A DNA stretch of 64,000 nt from Halorubrum vacuolatum (lineage in GTDB: Archaea; Halobacteriota; Halobacteria; Halobacteriales; Haloferacaceae): positions 1 through 64,000 of the forward strand of contig NZ_FZNQ01000004.1 of assembly GCF_900188065.1 (NCBI RefSeq). Direction: 5' to 3'. Of this stretch, positions 35,421 to 44,411 are shown one piece after another. Both the position numbers and the translations under genes were made by a program. Each line of letters begins with the position of its first letter. Within the stretch, counting starts at the first letter, position 1. Under the pieces are notes generated by a model. The model was not told the DNA's origin. It ran no database searches and saw nothing but the letters and a program-made list of their open reading frames with translations.

Positions 35421-37148
35421 CTACCGTGTGGGTTCGACCCGATCGACCGGGGCATCACCGACCTCGCCGTTCGGGAGTTCCCCACCCCCGCCGCCCGATG
35501 CGGCACCGACGGTAAAGTCGTCGAGCAGGGAACGGAGGTCGTCGGACCGCTCGGAGAGCTCGCGGGCGCTCGCCGTGACCGTCGAGACGGTCGCGGTCTG
35601 TTCCTCGGTGGCCGCCGCGACCGTCTCGGCCTCGGCGGCCGTCTCCTCGCTGATGGCGGCGACCTCGTCGACCATCGCGACGACGTCTTGGGTGGTGTGT
35701 GCCTGCCCGTCCGTCGCGTCGCTTATCTCTTGGATCGTGGTGTTGACCGTCTCAACGGACTCGACGATGTCCTCGAACTCGGTGAGCGCCGTCCCGATCG
35801 TGTCGATGCTCTCGGCCACCGTCGCCTCCATCGCCTCGACATCGTCCCGCGTCCGCTCGGAGGCCTCCTGAACGGCCTCGATGCGGGCGGAGATGCGTCC
35901 GGCGGACGCTTTGGTCTCCTCGGCGAGGCCTTTCACCTCGTCGGCGACGACGGCGAAGCCCTCGCCGCTCCGGCCCGCGCGGGCGGCCTCGACGGAGGCG
36001 TTGAGCGCGAGTAGGTTCGTCTCCTCGGCAAGTCCATCGATGAAGGAGACGACCGTGTCGATCTCGGCGACCTCCTCGGCGAGGGCGTCGACCGCCGTGG
36101 CCGTCTGTTCGATCCGGGCCTCGAACTCGTCAAGTTCGGCGAGCGCCTCCTCGGCGGCCGCCGCGCCGATACGACCCCGTTCCGCGGTCCGTTCGGCCAT
36201 GTCCGCCGCGCTCTCGCCCGAGGCGGCGATCTCCTCGACGGTCGCCGAGAGCGTGTTCATCTCGGCGACGACCGCCTGCAGGTCCTCGGTCTGTCGGGCC
36301 GCGCCGTCGGAGATCTCCTGAACCGAGCGGGCGACCTCGTCGCTGGCGTCGTCGACCTCGGTCATGCCCGTCCGGAGCTGCGTGCTCGCGTCGTCGACCA
36401 CCCGAGCGAACCCCTTGACGTCGGCGATGGTTCCGTCGAGGGTTCGAACGAGGTCGTTGTAGTTCTCGGCGAGGTCGCGGTACCGTTCGTCCGCGATCGC
36501 CCCCTCGCCGGCGTCGATCGTCGCCGTGAGATCGCCGTTACGGGCACGGTCGGCGGCCTCGGAGAACGTGTCGACGAGCGCTTCGAGCTGCGTGGAGCGG
36601 CTTTCGAGCTCCCGCGTGTAGGCCTCCAGGCTCTCGGCCATCCGGTCGAGCGACCGCCCGAACTCCCCGGGAACCGTCTCCGCAAGCGCCGGGTCGTCGA
36701 ACTCCTGGCGTGCCAGCGCGTCGGCCTGCGCGGCGACGGTTTGTAGGGACCCCTGCATCTCGGCGAAGGCGTTCGTGAGGCTGCCCACCTCGTCCGGCTG
36801 GTCGCTGGGCTCGACGGTGACGTCGAGGTCCCCGGCGGCGATCCGATCCGTGCTCGATTCGAGCGCGAGCAGCGGGCCGGTGAGGTCCCGCCTGACGATA
36901 AGCAGGGTGTTCACGAACGCGACCACCGCGGCCACGAACAGTACCGCAGCCAGCGTGTAAAAAAGCGGCCCGTGGGACAACAGGACGGCCAGCGCGAAGA
37001 TGGTCACCGTCACCGCGAACTGGATCCCCACGGCGGCGCCCACCTTCCGTTCGACCGATTCGGTCACGCCGAGGAGGTCCATCGAACCCCACAGCAGGGA
37101 CTGATAGCGTCGCTGGAGGCCCGTGGACACCGATTTCGTCCCGCTCAT
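35421..37148 (-). CDS. Methyl-accepting transducer (HtrI-like topology)
   Basis: A 575-residue signal transducer with two membrane helices (about 36-58 and 60-85) joined by only a few residues, so no extracellular sensor domain. A HAMP domain follows (about 86-140), then a second HAMP-like segment near 215-240, and the signalling hairpin with its tip in [18 protein letters not shown] and [15 protein letters not shown]. It should control CheA. The topology resembles HtrI, which pairs with sensory rhodopsin I, but no rhodopsin gene is in the window. A ggaggg Shine-Dalgarno motif (37156-37161) precedes the ATG, and ttaaaa (37189-37194) is the TATA box, so this mRNA has a leader. Confidence 0.93.
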   Translation of the reverse strand: MSGTKSVSTGLQRRYQSLLWGSMDLLGVTESVERKVGAAVGIQFAVTVTIFALAVLLSHGPLFYTLAAVLFVAAVVAFVNTLLIVRRDLTGPLLALESSTDRIAAGDLDVTVEPSDQPDEVGSLTNAFAEMQGSLQTVAAQADALARQEFDDPALAETVPGEFGRSLDRMAESLEAYTRELESRSTQLEALVDTFSEAADRARNGDLTATIDAGEGAIADERYRDLAENYNDLVRTLDGTIADVKGFARVVDDASTQLRTGMTEVDDASDEVARSVQEISDGAARQTEDLQAVVAEMNTLSATVEEIAASGESAADMAERTAERGRIGAAAAEEALAELDEFEARIEQTATAVDALAEEVAEIDTVVSFIDGLAEETNLLALNASVEAARAGRSGEGFAVVADEVKGLAEETKASAGRISARIEAVQEASERTRDDVEAMEATVAESIDTIGTALTEFEDIVESVETVNTTIQEISDATDGQAHTTQDVVAMVDEVAAISEETAAEAETVAAATEEQTATVSTVTASARELSERSDDLRSLLDDFTVGAASGGGGGELPNGEVGDAPVDRVEPTR

Positions 37149-37252
37149 TTATATGCCCTCCATGATCTAACGGCGAGGGGTATGCTACTTAAAACCGCCA
37201 CAAAGCGGTGATAAAAGATCCGTGACAGGACGGCAGCGGGCAACCGGCCGGC

Positions 37253-37954
37253 TCACTCGGACCGGGTCGGACGGCCCGTTTCCGGGTTCGCCGTCGCTGA
37301 ATCCCCGTCCGCCGCGACGTTCGGATCGTTCCCCTCCGTTTCCATGTTCACGGTCCGTGAGTCGTCGTCCACCCCTACCTCGGGCTCCGCGGCCGGCCGA
37401 TCGACGGAGGACCCAGCATCCGAACCGACAGCATCCGAGTCAGTTGCGTCCGGACGCCGGAGTCGTCGATGTGCGACGAAGACGAGCGTTCCCGCGAGTA
37501 CCGGCGGAACGAGTCCGGCGAGCGGCGGGAGCGCATACAGCGCGTTGACGATCACGGAGCCCGAGGGATCACGGAGATCCGCCGGTGCCGAGATCACCAT
37601 GCCGACGTACAGCGAGACGAGGAAGACGAAGCCGGTGTACGCGAGGACTCGGTCGTAGTTGTCCGCGACGGGGTCGTCCCGGCGGTGTCGCCGCGCGACG
37701 AAGAGCATGGGGGCGATGAGCGGAGCCACCGCGGCGAAGCCGGCGATGACGTACAGCGAGCGCGAAAACAGGAAGAGCCCGCTGTCCATCTCGGCGGTCT
37801 CGCCCATCCAGACGACGAGCGCGAGCGTCACCACGAGGGAGATCAACGCCGCCGCCAACGCGCCGACGACGCCGTACACCCGCATCGTCCACGAGTCGGT
37901 GTGGCGGATCGCATAGGGGATCGCCCCGAAGACCCCGCGATAGCTGTCGGCCAT
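37253..37954 (-). CDS. Four-helix haloarchaeal membrane protein with acidic tail
   Basis: A 233-residue protein: four transmembrane helices (VVGALAAALISLVVTLALVV, YVIAGFAAVAPLIAPMLFVA, FVFLVSLYVGMVISAP, ALPPLAGLVPPVLAGTLVF) and a 65-residue acidic disordered C-terminus. Start MADSYRGVFG is where the conserved part seems to begin; 18 more codons are in frame upstream. It precedes the transducer gene on the same strand, with about 100 nt between. It is not a rhodopsin (four helices, no retinal lysine pattern). Function unknown. Confidence 0.75.
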   Translation of the reverse strand: MADSYRGVFGAIPYAIRHTDSWTMRVYGVVGALAAALISLVVTLALVVWMGETAEMDSGLFLFSRSLYVIAGFAAVAPLIAPMLFVARRHRRDDPVADNYDRVLAYTGFVFLVSLYVGMVISAPADLRDPSGSVIVNALYALPPLAGLVPPVLAGTLVFVAHRRLRRPDATDSDAVGSDAGSSVDRPAAEPEVGVDDDSRTVNMETEGNDPNVAADGDSATANPETGRPTRSE

Positions 37955-38079
37955 TGGCGCGTATAGGGGCGAGACGTGATTAAATCCCGCGACATCCGGC
38001 TGTGACACGCTGAGAGAGAGGGCGAGGACAAGTCGACACGCGCAAGAAGCCTTTTCAATCTCGACCGCACAGCCGAACT

Positions 38080-38544
38080 ATGACCCGTGCCGTCACTCCT
38101 ACCGCCGAGGAAGCCCTCCACACGACACTTGAGATGTCCTTCGAGGATGCCGTTCCGTTCGTCCAGATAGAACACGAACTCGCGGACTTCGAGACGGTGA
38201 AAGTGACTCGGTTGGACGCGATGATCGAGGGAATGCTCGGCGAGGACGACATCGAGCGGACCGCGCTGATCGTCGTCTGCCACCCGGAGGTCGCTCGCGA
38301 TGCGATCGCCATCGATCAGACGCTCGCGGGATTGCTTCCCTGTACGACCGTCGTGTATGAAACCGAGAGCGACGACGTCGTCCACGTCCATCACGTCTCC
38401 GCGACGAAGGCGATCCGTGATCTCGGCTGTACACCGGGTGACTGTGGAGAGGAGATCGACGCCCTGATCGAACTCACCGGCGAGCGTATGCGGGTCGTCT
38501 GGGAAAACATCGAGAAACACGGCGCGGTGGCCGCGGACGACTGA
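38080..38544 (+). CDS. DUF302 family protein
   Basis: A 154-residue soluble protein with DUF302 features: the start (TLEMSFEDAVPFVQIEHELA), then TALIVVCHPEVARDAIAIDQ and GLLPCTTVVYETESDDVVHV. DUF302 proteins have an unusual beta fold and often occur near metal- or redox-related genes; function is not established. The TATA-like ccttttcaat is 27 nt upstream of the ATG. Convergent with the NikR-like gene 20 nt away. Confidence 0.88.
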   Translation: MTRAVTPTAEEALHTTLEMSFEDAVPFVQIEHELADFETVKVTRLDAMIEGMLGEDDIERTALIVVCHPEVARDAIAIDQTLAGLLPCTTVVYETESDDVVHVHHVSATKAIRDLGCTPGDCGEEIDALIELTGERMRVVWENIEKHGAVAADD

Positions 38545-38564
38545 GGAACGAACCAGCTAACCGG

Positions 38565-39023
38565 TCAGTTTCCGTGTCCGTGACCGTGGCCGTGGTCGCT
38601 CTCGATGGCGCCCGGACCGAACTCGTCGACCGGCATCACGCTGTAATCGACCGTGAGCGTGTCCTTCGTGGCGCGAACCTTCCCGACGAACGTCGAGATA
38701 TCCGCCAAGCTTCCCTCGAGGACGAACAGCTCCATGCAGTAGTGCGGGCCGACGTGGCTGTGGAAGTTCGAGGCGACGAGCCGCTCGTGTTCGTGGCGCA
38801 GATGCATCATCCGTTCCTCCACGCTCGTCGTCTCGTAGTTGAAGAGGACGGTGACGATGGCCATCAGGTCACGGTCCTCCAACTTGGCGTCCTCGAACTC
38901 CCCCAGCAGGTTCCGGGAGGCCTCGCGGACGACCTCGCTGCGGCCCGTATAACCGTGTTCGTCCGCAAACTCGTCGATCCTGTTCAACAGCTCCTCCGGC
39001 ATCGAGACGCTCACTACGGCCAT
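38565..39023 (-). CDS. nikR: NikR-like ribbon-helix-helix metalloregulator
   Basis: A 152-residue CopG/NikR-type regulator. Residues 1-45 are the DNA-binding ribbon-helix-helix ([20 protein letters not shown]). Residues 60-135 are an ACT-like NikR C-terminal domain with the nickel-site pattern [21 protein letters not shown] tail HGHGHGHGN adds possible metal binding. A ttattaat TATA box lies 27 nt upstream, at 39046-39053, inside the end of the PadR gene. No nickel transporter or hydrogenase/urease gene is adjacent, so the metal could be another. Confidence 0.9.
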   Translation of the reverse strand: MAVVSVSMPEELLNRIDEFADEHGYTGRSEVVREASRNLLGEFEDAKLEDRDLMAIVTVLFNYETTSVEERMMHLRHEHERLVASNFHSHVGPHYCMELFVLEGSLADISTFVGKVRATKDTLTVDYSVMPVDEFGPGAIESDHGHGHGHGN

Positions 39024-39048
39024 ATGTTAACGTAATCGGACGAACTTA

Positions 39049-39384
39049 TTAATCTTTGAGATCCGGATCGGCGGACGGGTGTGCGGCACTGTCGAGTCCC
39101 TCCTCTCCGCGAGCGACGCAGTCGGAGAGCCACGCGTGGTGATCACGAAGTGCCCGTTCGCCCCCGTCGGTGAGTCGATACACGTCGGCGATCCCCTCGG
39201 TCCGGCGCTCGAGGTGGCCGGCATCGACGAGCGCGGAGAGCGTCCCGTAGAACGAGCCGGGATCGATCCGTTCGTCGTAGTGCGATTCGAGCCGGTTTTT
39301 AAGCGACTGGGCTCGCATCTCGCCGGCCGCATACAACAGCGCACAGAGGTCACGCCGTCTCCCGCTGTGAAACCACTTCGTCAT
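39049..39384 (-). CDS. PadR-family transcriptional regulator
   Basis: A 111-residue winged-helix protein: AQSLKNRLESHYDERIDPGS, then YGTLSALVDAGHLERRTEG and VYRLTDGGERAL, the PadR winged-helix pattern. The short C-terminus lacks a long dimerisation helix, as in PadR subfamily 1. It lies immediately upstream of nikR on the same strand. Target genes are unknown. Confidence 0.87.
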   Translation of the reverse strand: MTKWFHSGRRRDLCALLYAAGEMRAQSLKNRLESHYDERIDPGSFYGTLSALVDAGHLERRTEGIADVYRLTDGGERALRDHHAWLSDCVARGEEGLDSAAHPSADPDLKD

Positions 39385-39450
39385 AAGCGGGCGTTCTCGG
39401 CCGTCGGGGACGTAGATTTCGATCGACGGAGTCGGCCCCCCGATCCGGTC

Positions 39451-40074
39451 TCACCGACGCAACAGTTCGTACGCCTCGGTAACCCGTTTGAACGCCTCCT
39501 CGTCGCCGTCCTCGCGGTCGGGATGGACCCGTTTGACCCGCTGTCGGTACGCGGAGCGCACCGCGTCGCCGTCGGCGGACGGCTCGAGCCCGAGCGCCGC
39601 ATAAGCCTCCCGCTCGGTCATGGTGTTGACGCGAGGAGCCCGCTCCCGGGGGTCGCCGGTCGAACCGTTCCAACCGCCGCCCGCGCTGGCACCCGCGGTA
39701 CGGCCGGTCTCCGTGCGACCAGCCCCGGATCCGGCGGTCGTCCCGGCGGTCCGATAGGCCTCACGACGGTTGCTCGCGGCCCGCGCCCGCTGTCGGGCGC
39801 GTTCCCGCTCCGTCGGCCCCGCGGTCGCGGCCTCCCGTCGAGCCTTGGCGTGGAGGCGCCCGCTCGCGTGGTACCAGAGGAAGTACGTGACCGCGCCGAA
39901 CGGGACGGCGATCGCGAGCAGCAGCGGGTTGACGACGATCCCGGCGACGACTAAGAGGGAGGTCAAGCCGACGAAGGCCGCCGCCATGCCGACGAGGATC
40001 GTGCGGTTGCTCACATCCCGGATCAGGCCGCCAGGATTGTAAGGTTCTCGGGCGTCATCGACGGCGGTCGACAC
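39451..40074 (-). CDS. Membrane-anchored J-domain (DnaJ-like) protein
   Basis: A 207-residue protein with two N-terminal transmembrane segments (about 27-47 and 49-68), a Gly/Ala/Arg-rich linker, and a C-terminal J domain (TEREAYAALGLEPSADGDAV) with the HPD motif in KRVHPDRED. It could recruit DnaK to the membrane. The start is GTG at 40074, chosen because no in-frame ATG precedes the conserved region; the frame continues upstream into antisense of the transporter gene. It ends 67 nt before the padR start region. Confidence 0.85.
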   Translation of the reverse strand: MSTAVDDAREPYNPGGLIRDVSNRTILVGMAAAFVGLTSLLVVAGIVVNPLLLAIAVPFGAVTYFLWYHASGRLHAKARREAATAGPTERERARQRARAASNRREAYRTAGTTAGSGAGRTETGRTAGASAGGGWNGSTGDPRERAPRVNTMTEREAYAALGLEPSADGDAVRSAYRQRVKRVHPDREDGDEEAFKRVTEAYELLRR

Positions 40075-40096
40075 CGCGAGTCGGGGAATCGGCAGC

Positions 40097-41020
40097 TCAG
40101 GGGGTCCCAAGTCCACGCCGGCGGAGCTCCGCACGGATCGCCGTCCGTTTGACGAGCGCGAAGCCGACACAGATACAGAGGAATCCGACGACCGTCGTCG
40201 CCGTGAGCCCCTCCGAGAGGAAGATCCATCCGGAGAGCGCGGCGAAGATCGGCGCGACGTACGAGACCAGATTGATCTCGATCGGGCCGAGCCGGTCGAG
40301 GAGGTCGAAGTAGATGAGAAACCCGAGCGCGCTCGCGGCGAGCGCGAGGTAGGCCAACGCGAGGACGGCCTCCGTCGTCCAGACGATATCGGCCATCGAC
40401 TCGCCGAGTCCGACCGCGACGACGTGCATGATGAGCGCCCCGAGAAGCATCGACCACGCCTCCATCGTCTCGATGGGCAGTTCCGCCTCGACGGTCCTCG
40501 TGAGCACCGATCCGAGCGCGAACGCCGCCGCTGCACCGAAGACGAGCAGCTTCGCGACGGTTCCGTCCCCCGTCAGGTTGCCGGGGTCCGGGGCGGCGAG
40601 AATGACTGCGCCGAGCAGGCCGACGAGGAGGCCGACGATCCCGAGCGCGGTTAGCCGCTCGCCGGGAAGCAGCAGACGCGCGAAGACGGTCGTCAACACC
40701 GGCGAGAGGCTGACGATGACCGCCGCGATGGCGCTCGTCACCGCCGGGTCGGACTCCCCGATGAACAGGAGTGCGTGATAGGCCGCGATGATCAGGGTCG
40801 CCCCGATGACGACGACCGTCCACTGCCCGCGGCCGCGTGGGATCGGGTCATCGACGACGGACGCGGCGTACGCGAGCATGACGACGGCGGCGATGTCGTA
40901 CCGGAGCGCGGCGAACAGCACCGGCGGGAAGTAGGCGAGCCCGGCGTTGATCGCCATGAACGCCGATCCCCAGACGGCGGCGAGGACGAGAAACAGCGCG
41001 AGGTTTCGGTACCGGGTCAC
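40097..41020 (-). CDS. EamA/DMT-family transporter
   Basis: A 307-residue membrane protein with ten predicted helices arranged as two EamA repeats (ALFLVLAAVWGSAFMAINAG in the first, LLVFGAAAAFALGSVLTRTV in the second). DMT-family members export or import small metabolites; substrate unknown. I chose the GTG at 41020 (then TRYRNLALF) because cttttgc near 41048 is a TATA box 27 nt upstream; GTG 41026 and ATG 41047 are also in frame. Confidence 0.9.
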   Translation of the reverse strand: MTRYRNLALFLVLAAVWGSAFMAINAGLAYFPPVLFAALRYDIAAVVMLAYAASVVDDPIPRGRGQWTVVVIGATLIIAAYHALLFIGESDPAVTSAIAAVIVSLSPVLTTVFARLLLPGERLTALGIVGLLVGLLGAVILAAPDPGNLTGDGTVAKLLVFGAAAAFALGSVLTRTVEAELPIETMEAWSMLLGALIMHVVAVGLGESMADIVWTTEAVLALAYLALAASALGFLIYFDLLDRLGPIEINLVSYVAPIFAALSGWIFLSEGLTATTVVGFLCICVGFALVKRTAIRAELRRRGLGTP

Positions 41021-41142
41021 GCCCACGCTCCGTCGTCCGGGGAGCAAAAGCTTCCGAAAGCGGTCGGGGACGCCGGGTGTCGGGGCAGAACGAGACGGTC
41101 ACCGGGTCTTGACAGGAACCCCGCCGGATCCTGACGGGAACC

Positions 41143-41802
41143 TCAGCGGATCCGGTAGCGATCGCCCTCGCGGGCGACGACGCCGACGTCGGCCAGTCGG
41201 GCGAGCGCGTCGAGGACCGCGTCCTCTGGAGCGCCGACGTCCTCGGCGACCGCATCCGGCGTCCCGTCGGTCTCGACGAGTGCGGCGAGGGTGGCGGCGA
41301 AAAAACGGCTGTCCGCCTCGGTGCCGAGCCGCTCATCGAGGGCCGCGAGCGTGTCCTCGACCCGGCCGTGCACCCAGCGCTGGGCCAACGACAGCTCGCG
41401 GTCGAGTTCCTGGAGGCGACCGTACTCGGTCGCGAGGTCGGCGAGATCGTTCGAGGAGTCGCCGACGGACGGCAGCTCCATCGAGAGATGCGGGCAGCGA
41501 CCGGACATATCGAGGCTGCGCTTCGCCGGATAGGCGCTTTTCGCGCCGAAGCCGTACGGCGAGACGCTCACCTCCAGACGGAGGCTGCGGGAGATGTGGA
41601 AGTACTTCCGGCGCTGGTCGTCGGTCGTCGATTCGATCAACCCGGCGTTCTCCAGCTTCCGTAGGTGATCGATGACGGCCTTCGGGCTCACCCCGAGATA
41701 CTCGGAGATCTCCGTCACGTAACAGGGTTTGTGGGCGAGAAGCCGGAGGATGCGCCGGCGGTTCTCGTTGCCGAGGAGATCGAGCAGTACCGCGGAGTCC
41801 AT
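41143..41802 (-). CDS. ArsR-type winged-helix transcriptional regulator
   Basis: A 219-residue regulator. The N-terminal ArsR domain is VLLDLLGNENRRRILRLLAH, then YVTEISEYLGVSPKAVIDHL and RRKYFHISRSLRLEVS. A central Ser/Cys region (DMSGRCPHLSMELPS) and a helical C-terminal part follow, ending in a second small winged-helix-like segment (DAVLDALARLADVGVVAREG). The TATA box cataaaac at 41825-41832 sits 27 nt before the ATG, excluding a longer frame. Target unknown. Confidence 0.87.
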   Translation of the reverse strand: MDSAVLLDLLGNENRRRILRLLAHKPCYVTEISEYLGVSPKAVIDHLRKLENAGLIESTTDDQRRKYFHISRSLRLEVSVSPYGFGAKSAYPAKRSLDMSGRCPHLSMELPSVGDSSNDLADLATEYGRLQELDRELSLAQRWVHGRVEDTLAALDERLGTEADSRFFAATLAALVETDGTPDAVAEDVGAPEDAVLDALARLADVGVVAREGDRYRIR

Positions 41803-41947
41803 TAACGTGGGGTAAGTCTTTGCGACATAAAACGTTGCCTTCACCGCGACGATGCTGTCGGCGCGATGACCCGTCGCCCCGCGGTTTCGGTTGACGAGGG
41901 CAGACACGGCAGGGGGGATTTATAAACGAAGGAGCGATCATACGTGG

Positions 41948-41959
41948 GTAATATATAAA
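41948..41959 (+). promoter_or_regulatory. Strong TATA-like promoter upstream of GC-rich repeat copy 2
   Basis: gtaatatataaacggcg gives a predicted start near 41980, reading rightward through GC-rich repeat copy 2 toward gpmI. A similar string, acgtggtggtatataaacggcg, is at about 49743-49763. Confidence 0.4.
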
Positions 41960-42234
41960 CGGCGAGGGCAGGGACGGGCGGGGAGTCGGGGGAGTTGCGC
42001 GTGGGGGCTGTCCCCCGTCGGCCCCGGGCCGTCGTAGCCTCGGCCCTCCCCAGCCTCGTTGCGACGGGCCGCCGGAGCACTCGGCGGCCCGTCGCAACTC
42101 CCTCGCGCGTCTCTCCTCGCGCCTTTAAAAAGGCGCTCGGAGGCGCGCGCCGACCGGGAGGGGTCGGTGGACCATCGACCGGCGAGGTTCGTCCGAAGCG
42201 GAAGTCTCGTTAGGTCGGGCGGAGGAGACCGGGT
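41960..42234. other. Intergenic region with GC-rich repeat, upstream of gpmI
   Basis: No gene is visible between the ArsR start and gpmI. Besides repeat copy 2 the region contains a ggggg...ccccc hairpin (about 42003-42016). A weak TATA-like tcgttagg near 42208 sits 27 nt before the gpmI start. Confidence 0.5.
42036..42156 (+). repeat. GC-rich structured repeat, copy 2
   Basis: Left module cggccctccccagcctcgt, a 16-bp perfect stem (42059-42074 with 42082-42097, 7-nt loop gagcact), then ctccctcgcgcg and a second hairpin gcgcc/ggcgc around tttaaaaa, ending gcgcgcgccgaccg. The inner half of the stem is identical to copies 1 and 3; outer pairs differ with complementarity kept. Confidence 0.8.
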
Positions 42235-43764
42235 ATGGATGCGGCGCTCATCGTGCTGGACGGCTGGGGGCTCGGCGATCACGACCGACGGGACGCGGTA
42301 CGGGGGGCCGACACGCCCACGTTCGATGGGGTCGCCGAACGGGGCGCATACGGCGAACTCGTGGTTCACGGCCGGCGCGTCGGGCTGCCGGACGGACAGA
42401 TGGGCAACTCGGAGGTGGGCCACCTCAACATCGGCGCCGGGCGCGTCGTGAAACAGTCCTACACGCGGATCGTCGACGCGCTTGCGGACGGCTCCTTCGC
42501 CGAGAACGAGGCGCTCGCCTCGGCGTTCGAGCACGCCGCGGCGACCGGCGGCCGCGTCCACTTCATGGGGCTGGTCTCGGACGGCGGGGTCCACTCCGAC
42601 ATCGCCCACCTCAAGGCGCTCATCGACGCCGCCGCGACGGCGGACGTGCCCGCGACGACCCACGCGTTCACCGACGGCCGCGACACCGCCCCGAAGATCG
42701 CCGACGGCTTCCTCGAGGAGATCGAGGCACACGCGGCTCAGCGGGGCACCGGCGAGGTCGCCACCGTGATGGGCCGATACATCGCGATGGACCGTGACGA
42801 GAACTGGGACCGTACGAAGCGGGCCGTTGACGCCATCGTCGAGCGCGAGACACCACACGAGGCGGCCTCGGCGGTCGAGGCGGCCCGGGAGGCACACGCC
42901 CGCGGCGAGACGGACGAGTTCATCGAGCCGACGCGGATCACGGGCGGTCGCGCGCTCGAAGACGGCGATGCGGTCGTCTTCTTCAACTTCAGGGCCGACC
43001 GGGCGCGCCAGCTCGTCCGAATGTTGACCGACACGGATCCGACATGGGGGGTCGCCGTCGACGCACCCGATATCGAGCTGGTGACGATGACCGAATACGA
43101 CGAGACCTACACGTTCCCGGTCGCGTTCCCGCCGACGATCCCCGAGGACACGATCGGGGAGGTCGTCTCCGAGGCGGGGCTGACGCAACTGCGGATCGCG
43201 GAGTCCGAAAAGTATCCGCACGTCACCTACTTCCTCAACGGCGGTCGCGAGGTGAAGTTCCCCGGCGAGAAACGCGAGATAATCAAAAGTCCCGGCGTGC
43301 CGACGTACGATCTGCAGCCGGAGATGTCGGCGCCGGAACTCACCGACGCGGCGATCCGGATCATCGAGGGGGAAGATCCCTCGCTCGTCGTGTTAAATTA
43401 CGCGAACCCCGATATGGTCGGACACACCGGCGACTACGAGGCGGCCATCGAGGCCGTCGAGGCAGTCGACACGCAGCTCGGCCGGCTGCTCGAAGCCGTC
43501 GCCGAGGCGGGCGGCGAGGCGGTCGTCACCGCCGATCACGGCAACGCGGACGACATGGGCACGCCCGAGGATCCACACACCGCCCACTCGTTCAATCCGG
43601 TCCCGTTTATCAGCCTGACGCCAGCCGGTGACGACGGCGGCCGGTCGATCCGCGAGGACGGCTCGCTGTGTGACGTCGCGCCGACGGTCCTCAAGCTGAT
43701 GGGGATCGAACAGCCGGCGGCGATGACCGGCGAGAGCCTGATAGAGTATTCGAGTGACGAGTGA
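42235..43764 (+). CDS. gpmI: 2,3-bisphosphoglycerate-independent phosphoglycerate mutase
   Basis: A 509-residue metal-dependent enzyme interconverting 3- and 2-phosphoglycerate. The alkaline-phosphatase-fold start is MDAALIVLDGWGLGDHDRRD. The phosphoserine nucleophile is in LPDGQMGNSEVGHLNIGAGR, and later metal ligands lie in NYANPDMVGHTGDYE and VVTADHGNADDMG, with the last His in DPHTAHSFNPVPF. Normal length. The message may be leaderless or may begin far upstream and include the GC-rich repeat. Confidence 0.96.
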   Translation: MDAALIVLDGWGLGDHDRRDAVRGADTPTFDGVAERGAYGELVVHGRRVGLPDGQMGNSEVGHLNIGAGRVVKQSYTRIVDALADGSFAENEALASAFEHAAATGGRVHFMGLVSDGGVHSDIAHLKALIDAAATADVPATTHAFTDGRDTAPKIADGFLEEIEAHAAQRGTGEVATVMGRYIAMDRDENWDRTKRAVDAIVERETPHEAASAVEAAREAHARGETDEFIEPTRITGGRALEDGDAVVFFNFRADRARQLVRMLTDTDPTWGVAVDAPDIELVTMTEYDETYTFPVAFPPTIPEDTIGEVVSEAGLTQLRIAESEKYPHVTYFLNGGREVKFPGEKREIIKSPGVPTYDLQPEMSAPELTDAAIRIIEGEDPSLVVLNYANPDMVGHTGDYEAAIEAVEAVDTQLGRLLEAVAEAGGEAVVTADHGNADDMGTPEDPHTAHSFNPVPFISLTPAGDDGGRSIREDGSLCDVAPTVLKLMGIEQPAAMTGESLIEYSSDE

Positions 43765-43889
43765 ACTGTACCCCGTGTCCGTTGAGCTCGTAAACGGCCA
43801 CGTGTTCGGACGGTCGGGCGCTTGCACCGCCGTGCGATCCGCGGGACGGATCCGTGCCTACAAAGTAGGGTGAGCGCTGACGGTGGCGT

Positions 43890-44303
43890 ATGGATCCGCA
43901 GGCGTTTATGAAGGCACGGCTCGATCGGGGAGCGGTGCCGTTGGCCGTCGGCGACGTGCTCGCGCTGATCGTGTTGTTGACCGTCGGCACGTTGAACCAC
44001 GTCCCGGCGTCGTTCCTGATCGACAACCCGCTTCATCTCCCCGAGGTGTACGCGCCGTTTCTGATCGGCTGGCTGCTCATGGCCCCGCTCATCGGGGCGT
44101 ACTCCGCCGGGGCCGTCGAGACGGCGAAGTCGTCGATCCCGCTCGTGATCCGTTCGTGGATCCCCGCGGCGGCCATCGGGTTCGTCCTCCGGGAGTTCGT
44201 CTTCGCCGGCGGCGCGAGCCCCGTCTTCGTCGGTATCATCTTCGTTACGGGCCTGATCGCGCTGGCCGGCTGGCGCGCGCTCTATTTCAAGCTCCGCGGG
44301 TGA
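43890..44303 (+). CDS. DUF3054 family membrane protein
   Basis: A 137-residue protein with four transmembrane segments, matching DUF3054: VGDVLALIVLLTVGTLNH, YAPFLIGWLLMAPLIGAY, then SSIPLVIRSWIPAAAIGFVL and VGIIFVTGLIALAGWRALYF. No function is known. Located 125 nt downstream of gpmI with no obvious link. Confidence 0.85.
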   Translation: MDPQAFMKARLDRGAVPLAVGDVLALIVLLTVGTLNHVPASFLIDNPLHLPEVYAPFLIGWLLMAPLIGAYSAGAVETAKSSIPLVIRSWIPAAAIGFVLREFVFAGGASPVFVGIIFVTGLIALAGWRALYFKLRG

Positions 44304-44411
44304 AGCTCACATCCCGGGTGCGTTCCCGGGAGGATGACCACCCCGTGGTCGTCAGGCGGCGGGCATGTGAAACACTTACAATCAAGCGTCTGAGAGCCTC
44401 TCGGCACTATA

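Noticed and set aside
37253-37954. Possible sensory rhodopsin next to the HtrI-like transducer
   Set aside because: The protein has four membrane helices and no seventh-helix retinal lysine pattern.
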